Part shown: piece by piece, positions 6,592 through 15,900 of the stretch
How positions within the stretch are numbered: position 1 is the stretch's first letter
Layout: each line of letters starts with the position of its first letter
Virus record (IMG/VR): IMGVR_UViG_3300042292_000802
Location: 1 to 25,706 of that record
DNA from: a virus
Direction: 5' to 3' (one strand)
Length of the DNA: 25,706 bases
Made by a program: the position numbers and the translations under genes
The notes under the pieces: model-generated
What the model was told of the DNA's origin: nothing
Seen by the model: only the letters and a program-made list of their open reading frames with translations
The model's database searches: none

Positions 6592-6730
6592 GATAATATC
6601 TCCTTTTGAATAATGGCAACGCCACAAGAAGATATTTCATCTATTGATAGTGATGTATAAATATACATGCTGATGCTCCTCAGATAGCGTTAGAACCAAT
6701 GGGTATGTCCAGTACCGCGATTGGTATCTT
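6592..6730 (-). promoter_or_regulatory. Structured 5' leader of the first GIY-YIG gene
   Basis: About 139 nt between late promoter and ATG. On the minus strand: hairpin ACCAAT/ATTGGT (6725-6720 with 6700-6695), the conserved TAACGCTA, a perfect ATGTATA/TATACAT hairpin, then TGGCGTTG and AAAGGAG. TAACGCTA can pair with TGGCGTTG over 8 bp. The leader at 11480-11617 has the same order with different, compensating stem bases. Confidence 0.6.
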
Positions 6731-6738
6731 TATTTATA
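6731..6738 (-). promoter_or_regulatory. T4-type late promoter (exact TATAAATA)
   Basis: TATAAATA on the minus strand, 140 bp before the ATG of the first GIY-YIG gene. The paralogue has ATAAATA at almost the same distance (139 bp). Confidence 0.7.
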
Positions 6739-6743
6739 CTATC

Positions 6744-6884
6744 TTAGTAAGATTGCATATTTTCTATTTTTCGTTTGGCAATTTCAAACGAATCCTCCTC
6801 TGATTCTTCGTTAACTTCCTCCTCGTTCATGTCCTCGCATGATTCTTTATCAATTAAATCCATCATTTCACGTAAAGTTTTCAT
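6744..6884 (-). CDS. Small acidic protein, 46 residues
   Basis: Starts MKTLREMMDLIDKES, continues with an acidic stretch (MNEEEVNEESEEDS) and ends in KRKIENMQSY. AAAGGTGA lies 8 bp before the ATG and a minus-strand late-promoter box lies ~35 bp upstream. The gene is coherent despite its size. It is probably helical. I do not recognise a family. It is divergent from the tape-measure gene and upstream of the GIY-YIG gene, whose late promoter (6731) lies just beyond its stop. Confidence 0.65.
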   Translation of the reverse strand: MKTLREMMDLIDKESCEDMNEEEVNEESEEDSFEIAKRKIENMQSY

Positions 6885-6903
6885 TGTTGTCACCTTTAAA
6901 AAA

Positions 6904-6926
6904 TCATAAATACTGTATATTTATTG
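6904..6926. promoter_or_regulatory. Divergent, nearly overlapping late promoters
   Basis: Plus strand TCATAAATA (6904-6912) fires into the tape-measure gene. Minus strand ATAAATA (6924-6918) fires into the 46-residue gene. Only five bases separate the two boxes, so polymerase at one probably excludes the other. Confidence 0.65.
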
Positions 6927-6935
6927 GAAAACAAA

Positions 6936-9900
6936 ATGGCAGATAAAGATAAATTTAATGATCCGTTGCAAATGAGCAAGATTGAACTTGATGAGTTCAA
7001 TGATGCACTTGATATGAGTTCCAAGCGACTCAAGGTACTACAAGATGCTACGGAAAAAGGTATAAAGCAGATTTCAAAGAGCCTTTCTGCCATTAGTCCA
7101 GGTCAAACAAGCCTTGATAACTTATTGAAGCCCTTAGAAAAAGGACTATCTGTTGGTGCTAAAGAAGTTGATGAAAGAATGAATCAATTTGCGGAAAGCG
7201 TTGGTAGAGGTGGAACGCTTGCAAACAAAGCGGCTGAATACTTCATTAAGGCAGTGAATGAATTCCGAAAGAGTATGCCGGGAATTAGCGATATAGCAAA
7301 GGAAAGCGAGAAACAAGCTAAAACTTGGCATGAATTTACTGAATACGGTGGAATCGGTGTTAAGGGCTTAAAGGACATCAGTGACCAATATCCACGTACC
7401 CTACTATCTCTTGAAAAATTCCAATCAACGATTACAAGTAATGCCGAAGCGTTAGCTCAATATGGCGGAACATTAGAAGAAGGAGCAGAATCTTTCTCTT
7501 CAGTTCAGACGGCTTTAGCTAATACTAATGATGGACTCAGGAATCTGGGCTTCACTGTGGATTCTATGGCTGATGCGGCAACCAACTACATGTCAATTCA
7601 GGCCAAATCCGGTAGACAGCAACGTCTACAAGGCGAAGAAATGGCAATTGCGACTACTGCGTATATTAAAGACCTTGATCTTTTATCAAAACTTACGGGT
7701 GCCTCAAACAAAGAACTACAGAAACAACAAGAATCATTTTTACGAGAGTCAAGATATGGGGCGGCTATTAGAAATCTTGAACGAGAAGGAACAGATACAA
7801 CCAATATACAAGCAATCGTAGCCTATCTTGATAAAAAAGCACCTGATATTGCAAAGGGATTTAGAGATGCTCTTGCTGGAAATCTAGGAACGCCCGAGTC
7901 CGGACAGGCCAATATGGCGTTGGTTGGAGGTCTTACTCCGCTGATTAATAAAGCTAAGTCAGGGGCCAGCGTTACTGATTTAATGAAGCAAGTCATAAGT
8001 CAAGTTACGCCGGAGCAACGTAAGTTTATTGACGCAATGCAAGCACGAGGAGGCTCCTCTGCGCTTGCACCATCCGCCGGTTATGAACTCCAGAATATTA
8101 GCCTGACAACCCAAGAAGATATTGATGCAGTAGTTAAAGCGCAACAAAAGCAAGCCGAACAACAAGATGATCGTACCAAATATCAAACCTCAATGGAGAA
8201 GGACCTCCAACAAGCGGCTTCATACAAAATAGATGCTGAAACCGCCTTTGCAGAAAAATTGACTCTCGTTGGTGATGTTCTATCAACAGTAACAAAAGGT
8301 TTGGCGAGGGTAACAAAGGGTTTGTATGAATTTGTCGGTGAAAAACCGAGCAGAGATGTTGCTGAAGGACTTGATTCCACAATCAAGGGAAAGACAGAAA
8401 CGAAAAAATCAATTGAAGTTGATAAAAAAGAAGATGACTTGATTCAACAACGAATTAAGTCAAGAAAAATGTCTGATCTGATTGCACCGCAAGTTGCACC
8501 TCAAGCAGCTCCAATAGAATCGCCTACCATACAAACCATACCCGATAAAATTGGCGTTGATTCAGATGGACTCACGTCCGCCGTTAAACAATTTAGGGAG
8601 GGTGTTGATCAATATACCAAATCAACCCAACGATTTCAAGAAAGTAGTGATGCGAATGAGAAATCGGTAACTGGGCAAACTCGTAATGGAACACCGTATG
8701 GGCCAATCACTTATGAAGGCAAAGTGGTTAATCCGGGTGAACCAAGATACAACCAAGCTACCGAAGCTCTCAAGCTAAAAGAGAGTATCCCAAGCATCCC
8801 GCAAACTATGCAAGCGCCTGATAATCGCCCGATGGGAAGACCTTGGGCAAAAACTGCACCGGATGCCAAATCATCAGAATTATTGAATCAAACTGAATCC
8901 ACAACCACCGCTATTTCTGAAATGCCGGTATTAACGAGTAAACTGATTCAAATCGGCGAAGAACAAAGCATATACTTAAAATCAATCAGTGGATGCTGTA
9001 GAACAAATAGCGTTATCATGACTGATATGTACGCATGGATGTTACAGTATCAGAAAGAGTTCAGAACCGCGATGAGCTTGGATGAAAAAGGCGAGAAGAA
9101 AGGTATATTTAGGCAAGCTATAGATACTGTTGGTGCAACGGCTAACGATTTGGCCGAAGGTGCAAAAAGCGCATGGAATGCTGTTACTGGCGGCGGACCA
9201 GGTGGCGAAGGTGGTGGACCAAGTGGTGGACCAAGTGGTGGACCATCTACTGTTGGAGTTAAGGGATTGCTTGACAGAATAGCACAAGGGGAGGGAACAA
9301 GCGACGAAACGGCCAAAAAACATGGTTTAGCTTCGGGGTATGATGTATCTCTTGGATATGGAAAATATGCCAAAGGAAGCAAACCAATATCTCAGATGAC
9401 GTTTGCGGAAATAAATCAACTTCAAAGCTCAATGTTGGCCAAAGGTGCCAGTTCTACCGCAGTAGGAAAATATCAATTTATTAGATCAACATTGGAAGGT
9501 CTAAAGAAAAAATTCGGCGCAAAGGAAACTGATGTCTTTACGCCAGAAATGCAAGATAAGTTTGGCGAAGAATTGCTAAAGCAACGAGGATTGGATAGTT
9601 ATCAATCTGGAAAAATGTCTGCTTCAAAATTTCAAACGAACTTGGCTAAAGAATGGGCATCGGTGGCAACGGCTGAAACAGGCAGAAGTTATTACGGACA
9701 ACACACCGGAACGTCTGGTGCTGAGATACAAAAAGCAATTGCTGGACTGAGTGATAAAACCCCAACTATGCAAGCTGCATCGCCACAAACAGCAAATGCC
9801 AATGGTTCATGGACGGGGCAAGGCGTAATTGATGTTGCGAAATCTCATTTAGGACAAAACGAAGCGAACGCCAGTGGCTCCAATGGAGTATTGACAAAAT

Positions 9901-11468
9901 GGTTAAATCAGTATTCAGGAACAAAATTCAAAGACATTGCAAAAGACACAGAAGCATGGTGTGCAAGATTTGTTAGTGCAACACTAGAAGAGGCAGGACA
10001 CAAAAGCCTAAAGACTGCTAGCGCAAAAGATTATATGAAATACGGCGAGGAAGTCAAGGATAAATCCAAATCTCAAGCTGGTGATGTGGTATTGATGCAC
10101 AGAAAAGGTGGTAGTGGATACCATGTTGCATTATCACAAGGCATCGATCCAAAAACAGGCAAACTGAAAATCATAGGAGGTAATCAGGGAGGCAAAGCTC
10201 AAGGGGGTGGTGGCGTTACTGAAAAAACGGTTGATCTTGACTCAGTTGCAGCGATTCGTCGTGGCAGTGACATGATGGCAGGACCACGGACCGCGGCGAC
10301 ACCAGAGCAGCAGGCAGCGGAACAAGTGGGACCACCATTACCAAACTACGCTCAATCTCAGTCTCCGGAATTCGTTGGACCACAAACTGCCACGAATCTA
10401 CCAGAAACGACCGCAGAAGCACCATCAATGCCGAAAACGATAGACGCAGCGTCATTGAGCATAAATGCTAAATCGGTAAATGTATCTGGAAATCAAGTAG
10501 CAAATGAAAATGAAAAAGCAAACGGAGAGCAACCGACTAATCAAACAATTGATGCCTTAAACACCATTCCAAATGAATTAGGATCAACCCCAATAATGCC
10601 ACAAGCATACGGAGCAAACACCGCATTGCCTCCTACTGCAATGTCGGTTAATTATGTACCTCCTATTGAAAACTCATTTACGTCAATGCAACCAGCAGGA
10701 ATGGGCCTAAGTCAATCTTTGGTTGCTAATCAATCTATCGGCAATGATGCTGCATTGATTAACCAAAAATACTCTCCTTACGGCATGAATAATGCAAACA
10801 CAATCACGCCAGACCTAGGAGGAATATTGGGTGGTATATTTGGATCAGTAACAGGCAATGGACCATACAGAACAAGAACCCCCGGTAGAGGAAGTGTTGG
10901 ATATGGCTTAGGTGGCCTCGGTCAAGTATTAGGTGGTGCTATTGGTAGCATGAAAGGATTGGGTGGATTCGGTCCAGTTCTTGGTTCAGTTATCACTGGA
11001 ATGGGTAGAGGACTTGGTGGAATGGCTGGTCGCAGTGTCACAGGAACCGGCCATCAAACTATCAGTGATAATTCATTGGGACTACCCACAGGATTTGGTG
11101 GACCGATGCAAAATGGACCAGATGTATTATCAGGACTTGGTGGAATGGCCGGCAATATGATAGGCGGAACTATCAGCGGAGCAGCACAAGGCGCAAGCGG
11201 ATTATTCACAGGATTATCATCTATGTTGGGTATGGGCAGCAGTAATCTAACAGCACCTGCATCAACTACTGCTCCTCTTGAAGCAACTCCACCACAACCA
11301 AAACCAGCCCAAGAACCGACGGGAGCAATATCACCATCCGATAGCAATTCTGGCAATGAAATAATGGTGAGTTTAATGAATACACAGATAGATCAATTAT
11401 CAAGCCTAAATTCAATGACTCGGAAGTTAAATTCCACTGCCGAGCAGATATTAAAATCACAACGATAG
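6936..11468 (+). CDS. Tape-measure protein with lambda-R-type transglycosylase and CHAP hydrolase domains
   Basis: 1,510 residues from the ATG at 6936; a TTG at 6924 lies within the late promoter and is unlikely. Residues 1-~770 are helical, Gln/Ala/Lys-rich, as in tape-measure proteins that set tail length. A Gly/Pro linker follows (~752-772). Residues ~774-940 match the lambda R endolysin pattern (GEGT with the catalytic Glu, GYDVSLGYG, AVGKYQF, FTPEMQDKFG, KQRGL). Residues ~964-1110 are a CHAP-type peptidase or amidase: WCARF with Cys ~1009, YHVAL with His ~1063, GGNQG. Residues ~1110-1300 are low-complexity, ~1300-1470 glycine-rich with hydrophobic patches, perhaps for membrane passage. 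It would measure the tail and open the cell wall on ejection. Confidence 0.8.
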   Translation: MADKDKFNDPLQMSKIELDEFNDALDMSSKRLKVLQDATEKGIKQISKSLSAISPGQTSLDNLLKPLEKGLSVGAKEVDERMNQFAESVGRGGTLANKAAEYFIKAVNEFRKSMPGISDIAKESEKQAKTWHEFTEYGGIGVKGLKDISDQYPRTLLSLEKFQSTITSNAEALAQYGGTLEEGAESFSSVQTALANTNDGLRNLGFTVDSMADAATNYMSIQAKSGRQQRLQGEEMAIATTAYIKDLDLLSKLTGASNKELQKQQESFLRESRYGAAIRNLEREGTDTTNIQAIVAYLDKKAPDIAKGFRDALAGNLGTPESGQANMALVGGLTPLINKAKSGASVTDLMKQVISQVTPEQRKFIDAMQARGGSSALAPSAGYELQNISLTTQEDIDAVVKAQQKQAEQQDDRTKYQTSMEKDLQQAASYKIDAETAFAEKLTLVGDVLSTVTKGLARVTKGLYEFVGEKPSRDVAEGLDSTIKGKTETKKSIEVDKKEDDLIQQRIKSRKMSDLIAPQVAPQAAPIESPTIQTIPDKIGVDSDGLTSAVKQFREGVDQYTKSTQRFQESSDANEKSVTGQTRNGTPYGPITYEGKVVNPGEPRYNQATEALKLKESIPSIPQTMQAPDNRPMGRPWAKTAPDAKSSELLNQTESTTTAISEMPVLTSKLIQIGEEQSIYLKSISGCCRTNSVIMTDMYAWMLQYQKEFRTAMSLDEKGEKKGIFRQAIDTVGATANDLAEGAKSAWNAVTGGGPGGEGGGPSGGPSGGPSTVGVKGLLDRIAQGEGTSDETAKKHGLASGYDVSLGYGKYAKGSKPISQMTFAEINQLQSSMLAKGASSTAVGKYQFIRSTLEGLKKKFGAKETDVFTPEMQDKFGEELLKQRGLDSYQSGKMSASKFQTNLAKEWASVATAETGRSYYGQHTGTSGAEIQKAIAGLSDKTPTMQAASPQTANANGSWTGQGVIDVAKSHLGQNEANASGSNGVLTKWLNQYSGTKFKDIAKDTEAWCARFVSATLEEAGHKSLKTASAKDYMKYGEEVKDKSKSQAGDVVLMHRKGGSGYHVALSQGIDPKTGKLKIIGGNQGGKAQGGGGVTEKTVDLDSVAAIRRGSDMMAGPRTAATPEQQAAEQVGPPLPNYAQSQSPEFVGPQTATNLPETTAEAPSMPKTIDAASLSINAKSVNVSGNQVANENEKANGEQPTNQTIDALNTIPNELGSTPIMPQAYGANTALPPTAMSVNYVPPIENSFTSMQPAGMGLSQSLVANQSIGNDAALINQKYSPYGMNNANTITPDLGGILGGIFGSVTGNGPYRTRTPGRGSVGYGLGGLGQVLGGAIGSMKGLGGFGPVLGSVITGMGRGLGGMAGRSVTGTGHQTISDNSLGLPTGFGGPMQNGPDVLSGLGGMAGNMIGGTISGAAQGASGLFTGLSSMLGMGSSNLTAPASTTAPLEATPPQPKPAQEPTGAISPSDSNSGNEIMVSLMNTQIDQLSSLNSMTRKLNSTAEQILKSQR

Positions 11469-11472
11469 CGCG

Positions 11473-11479
11473 ATAAATA
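11473..11479 (+). promoter_or_regulatory. T4-type late promoter
   Basis: CGATAAATAGAAT right after the tape-measure stop, 139 bp before the second GIY-YIG gene. Confidence 0.65.
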
Positions 11480-11617
11480 GAATGTCGGTCGCGATGTGTC
11501 GAGCATCCACCGACTCTAACGCTATGTCGGAGCAATCAGTGATGTATTTACTACACCAATCAACATACCTGAAATATCTTTGTATGGCGTTGCCATTGCT
11601 GCAAAGGAGATATTATC
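11480..11617 (+). promoter_or_regulatory. Structured 5' leader of the second GIY-YIG gene
   Basis: Hairpin GTCGGT/ACCGAC (11484-11489 with 11509-11514) sits where the other leader has ACCAAT/ATTGGT, so all paired positions that differ do so in compensating fashion. TAACGCTA (11517-11524) can pair with TGGCGTTG (11585-11592). A TGTA/TACA hairpin lies between them. The last ~30 nt before the ATG, including AAAGGAGATATTATC, are almost identical in the two leaders. Confidence 0.6.
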
Positions 11618-12925
11618 ATGGCACGAAAAATTAAAAAACAACCGATTTATTACACCTATCTGATTGGATGGACTGAACATAATATCTGGTATTACGGCTC
11701 CAAGTATGGTCAAGATGCCGATCCCGAAATGTTTTGGAAAAACTATTGGACTTCATCCGAACACGTAGAGGAATTTCGGAAGTTGCATGGTGAACCAGAT
11801 GTTAAAGAAATAAGAAGAACGTTTGATTGTCCTAACAAAGCACTACAATGGGAACATAAAACATTATGGCGACTTAAAGTCGTGCCGGATTCAAAATGGC
11901 TCAACAAATCCTATGGCGATGGCAAGTTTCACACAGCCGGAATGGTTCCAGTAAAAGATGTAAACGGTGTTATGTATCACGTATCGGTTAATGATCCGAG
12001 ATTTTTATCAGGTGAACTTACCCACCCACTAAAAAATAGAGTATCTGTTGTTGATAAAGAAGGAAATACGATGTCAGTAATGAGAAATGATCCAAGATAT
12101 GTATCTGGTGAACTTATATCGGTAATTGTTGGAAAAGTAACAGTCAGAGATAAGGATGGAAATACCATGAGTGTATCAACTGATGATCCACGATATATTA
12201 GTGGTGAACTTGTGCCTTTATCTGTTGGTAAAGTTCCAGTGAGAGATAAAAATGGCAACACAATGCAAATATCTGTTGATGATTCTCGTTATTGTTCGGG
12301 CGAATTATCTCACACGCTCAAAGGAAGAGTTAGTGTAATGGATGAAAATGGAAATACGATGAGCGTGTCCGTTGATGATCCTTCTTATCTGTTGGGTGAG
12401 TTGGTTGGTGTAGCAAAAGGAACCATGGCTGTAAGAGACAAAAACGGCAAAAACATGAAAGTATCAGTAAATGATCCGCGATTGAAAACTGGTGAACTCT
12501 CTTCAGTAATGACAGATAAAGTTACAGTCAGAGACAAAGTCGGAAACACTATGCAAGTATCAACGAATGATCCGCGATACGTATCCGGTGAACTTGTATC
12601 CGTGATTGTTGGGAAAGTCGTAGTAAAAGATAAAGATGGAAATAATTTAATGATATCAAAAGATGACCCAAGGTATATCAATGGGGAATTGCGAGGTGTT
12701 CGAAAGAATATGATATCCACAGTGGATAAAAACGGTAATAAGCATCAAGTATCAAAAGATGATCCGAGATATACAAGTGGTGAGTTAGTAAGTGCAGCGA
12801 TAAAAGGTAAAGTTAGTGCTAAGGATAGATACGGCAACACATTCACGACGACCAAAGATGATCCTCGTTGGGCAACTAATGAAATAGCTGGTGTAATGAA
12901 AAAGAATTGGGAGTTATGGATATGA
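11618..12925 (+). CDS. GIY-YIG-type homing endonuclease with ten 32-residue repeats
   Basis: 435 residues. The nuclease part (residues 1-~110) is nearly collinear with the protein at 5479: YYTYLIGW, WYYGS, RRTFD, a Glu in QWEHKTLW and an Asn in WLNKS. Then follow ten repeats (the other copy has eight), e.g. VTVRDKDGNTMSVSTDDPRY, and the same ending KKNWELWI. Individual repeats are degenerate in places (DDPSYLLGEL, NDPRLKTGEL). Repeat number differs between paralogues, so units have been gained or lost. It sits between the tape-measure and portal genes, with its own late promoter. Likely a free-standing mobile endonuclease whose target would be a nearby intergenic site (inference). Confidence 0.75.
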   Translation: MARKIKKQPIYYTYLIGWTEHNIWYYGSKYGQDADPEMFWKNYWTSSEHVEEFRKLHGEPDVKEIRRTFDCPNKALQWEHKTLWRLKVVPDSKWLNKSYGDGKFHTAGMVPVKDVNGVMYHVSVNDPRFLSGELTHPLKNRVSVVDKEGNTMSVMRNDPRYVSGELISVIVGKVTVRDKDGNTMSVSTDDPRYISGELVPLSVGKVPVRDKNGNTMQISVDDSRYCSGELSHTLKGRVSVMDENGNTMSVSVDDPSYLLGELVGVAKGTMAVRDKNGKNMKVSVNDPRLKTGELSSVMTDKVTVRDKVGNTMQVSTNDPRYVSGELVSVIVGKVVVKDKDGNNLMISKDDPRYINGELRGVRKNMISTVDKNGNKHQVSKDDPRYTSGELVSAAIKGKVSAKDRYGNTFTTTKDDPRWATNEIAGVMKKNWELWI

Positions 12926-12944
12926 TTCGCGCTGATATGAATTG

Positions 12945-12952
12945 TATAAATA
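12945..12952 (+). promoter_or_regulatory. T4-type late promoter of the head operon
   Basis: Exact TATAAATA, 26 bp before the portal ATG; ribosome-binding site GGAGAA lies between. Confidence 0.8.
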
Positions 12953-12977
12953 GGTATTATATGGAGAACATTATCTT

Positions 12978-15900
12978 ATGAGTTGGCGTAAATATTTTAA
13001 AGTGCCTGGTGCTGGTGGGCAGTTATCGCCTATATCTGGCAAAAATCAATTCGGATTACCCGGTTATGGTCGCCGCACAATTGACGGATATGGGCCTGAC
13101 TCAAATGGTCGTGATGGTGATACTCCTAATGATTTTGCGTTCCGCAATTACGCAAGCCGTCTTCCGGAAGTATATTCCGGGCAACCAAATAGAATAGAGC
13201 GTTATCGGAATTATGAGGACATGGACCTAGATTCAGAAGTTAATGCATGTCTTGACATTATATCTGAATTTTCCACTCAATTAAACGAAGATAATAGAAC
13301 TCCATTTAGTATTGAATACACTGATGACCCAACAGATCATGAAGTAGAGATCATTAAAAAGCAGCTTCAGCAATGGACTAAATTGAATAAACTCGACCAA
13401 CGCATATTCAAGTTATTTCGTAATACTATCAAGTACGGTGATCAATTCTTCATTCGTGACCCAGAGACATTTGAAATGTTTTGGGTAGAACCAAGTAAAG
13501 TATCAAGAATCATCGTTAATGAAAGTGAAGGGAAACGTCCAGAACAAATAATAATAAGGGATATAAATCCTAACTTTCAAAATATGTCGGTATCACAAAA
13601 AACGACTCAGGATTATTATGTAAGTCGTGCTACTGGCAATGCTGGTCAAACAAACTATACTTTCCCCAATGGTGGTGCAGGAGGTGGTGCAGGAGGTGGG
13701 GCCGGCAATTCAAGATTTGCCCAAGCCATGAATGAAACATGTATTGATGCAAGGCATGTTGTTCACCTTAGCCTAAATGAAGGATTGGATTACTTTTGGC
13801 CATTTGGTCAGAGTATTCTTGAAAACATATTCAAAGTATACAAGCAAAAAGAACTACTTGAAGATGCGGTTCTTATCTATCGTGTCCAAAGAGCACCAGA
13901 AAGACGAGTATTTAAAATTGATGTCGGTAATATGCCCAGTCACATGGCAATGCAATTCGTTGAGAGGGTTAAGAACGAGATGCACCAACGACGTATTCCT
14001 ACTGTAACAGGCGGTGGTGCCAATATGGTTGACAGTTCATATAATCCTTTGTGTTTGGATTTAAATACAAAAATACCACTTCTTGATGGCAGAACACTCG
14101 CCCTAAGTGAGTTGATACATGAGTTTGAGTCGGGTAAAGAAAACTGGGCATATTCATGCGATCCAGAAACAGGAAAAATTGTACCTGGTGTTATAAATTG
14201 GGCTGGCATCACGAGAAGAAACGCTGAAACAATTAAACTAACACTTGACAACGGAGAATCATTGATAGTGACACCAGATCACAAGATTCCTGTATTTGGT
14301 AAAGGTTTTGTTGAAGCTAAGGATATTTTACCAGAAGATAGTTTAATAGCATTTAATACTAGATATGAAAAAATTTCAGGCAAAAATAGCAAGACAACTG
14401 ACTATCAACAAGTTTGGGATCATGAATCCAAATCATGGGTGTGGACACATAGAATGGTTGGAGAATTTTTCAGAAAAATTTCCAAACATCAAGAATTTAC
14501 ATACCTTGAAGAAAATATCGGTGCTGTTAAAACCGTAATACACCATAAGGATCACAATAGATATAATAATGATCCAAGAAATCTAACCTACATGAACAAA
14601 CAAGATCACTTCTTATACCATGCTGCCCAAAAGAAAGAGTTTTGGGAAAACATGAGCGAAGAATACAAAGCAACTATGAACGGAAAGATATCTAAATCGC
14701 TAAAAAATCGTTGGAAATATTTGAGCGACGAAGATCGGTTAATAGCTCTTTATAATATAAGAAAAGCTCAACAAATAGCCGTTTATCAAAGAAAACATGA
14801 CCCAGAAGTCAGAGAATCTTACAAAATTAACGCTGGAATTGCACAACAACGAGCAATGAAGAGAGATCCAAAATTGCGTGAGATCAGATGTGCAAACATG
14901 GAAAAAAGAGTTAAGTATTCTAATCAAAAATTGAATCTTCCGTTTAGAGTTCTTCAGATTTTGGTTGATATAGTCAGAAGCGGCACTAAGAATAAAATTC
15001 TGGCTATGAAAAAATGCGAAGAAAATGATGAATTGATGAATATCGTTCGTGAATCCAATCAAATGATGGACGTAGGTGTAACACAAAATAAAATAAATGT
15101 CAATCAGTTTGGTAACAAAAAGATGGACAGGCTACTATCAGAAAATGGATATAAAAACTGGAAATCCTTTGTAAAAGAAATAAACAACTTTAATCACAAA
15201 GTAGTAAAAATAGAAAAAGTTGAAAACAGAGATGTCGGTACGATAACCATTGATGGCACTGAAAGATGGCATGATTATCATACATTCGCAATTGAGGCTG
15301 GAATCTTTATTAAAAACTCTATTAATGAAGATTATTTTTTTCCACATTCCAGCGATGGAAGAGGTTCAAGTGTAGAAACACTTCCCGGTGGTTGTTTTGC
15401 CATGGATACTCTCGTCCCGTTACTGGATGGCAGAGAACTGTCAATATCTGAAATCAGCGATGAATTGGCAACAAACAAAAAATTATGGGCATATTCTTGC
15501 GAACCAAGGACGGGAAAGATTGTGCCGGGTCTAATCAGTTGGGCAGGAATGACTCAAAAATCCGCAATAGTTATGCGAATAACTCTTGATAACGGCGAAG
15601 AGATTGTCTGTACACCCGATCATCAATGGCCGCAATATGACAGTGACTTCAAACGAGCCGAGCAACTACAAGTTGGTGATAGTTTGATTCCGTTGTATAG
15701 AAAGATGGAGCAAATTTCCACCGGAATAAAACGTGACTACGAGCAATTTTTTGATAACGATGATAAGACTTGGAAGTATACCCATAGAATGGTAGCTGAT
15801 CGCTTTAAAGACTCATTATGCGCTTATTATGTGTACAACGAAGATTTTAGTAATGGTCATTATGAAATTAGACATCATGTAAATTATAATAGATATGACA

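Noticed and set aside
6656-6663. Rightward TATAAATA as a separate late promoter
   Set aside because: It is one arm of the palindromic hairpin in the conserved GIY-YIG leader, and no rightward gene follows before the promoter at 6904.
6924-6935. TTG start for the tape-measure protein
   Set aside because: It lies within the divergent late promoter, upstream of the expected ribosome-binding region; ATG at 6936 is preferred.
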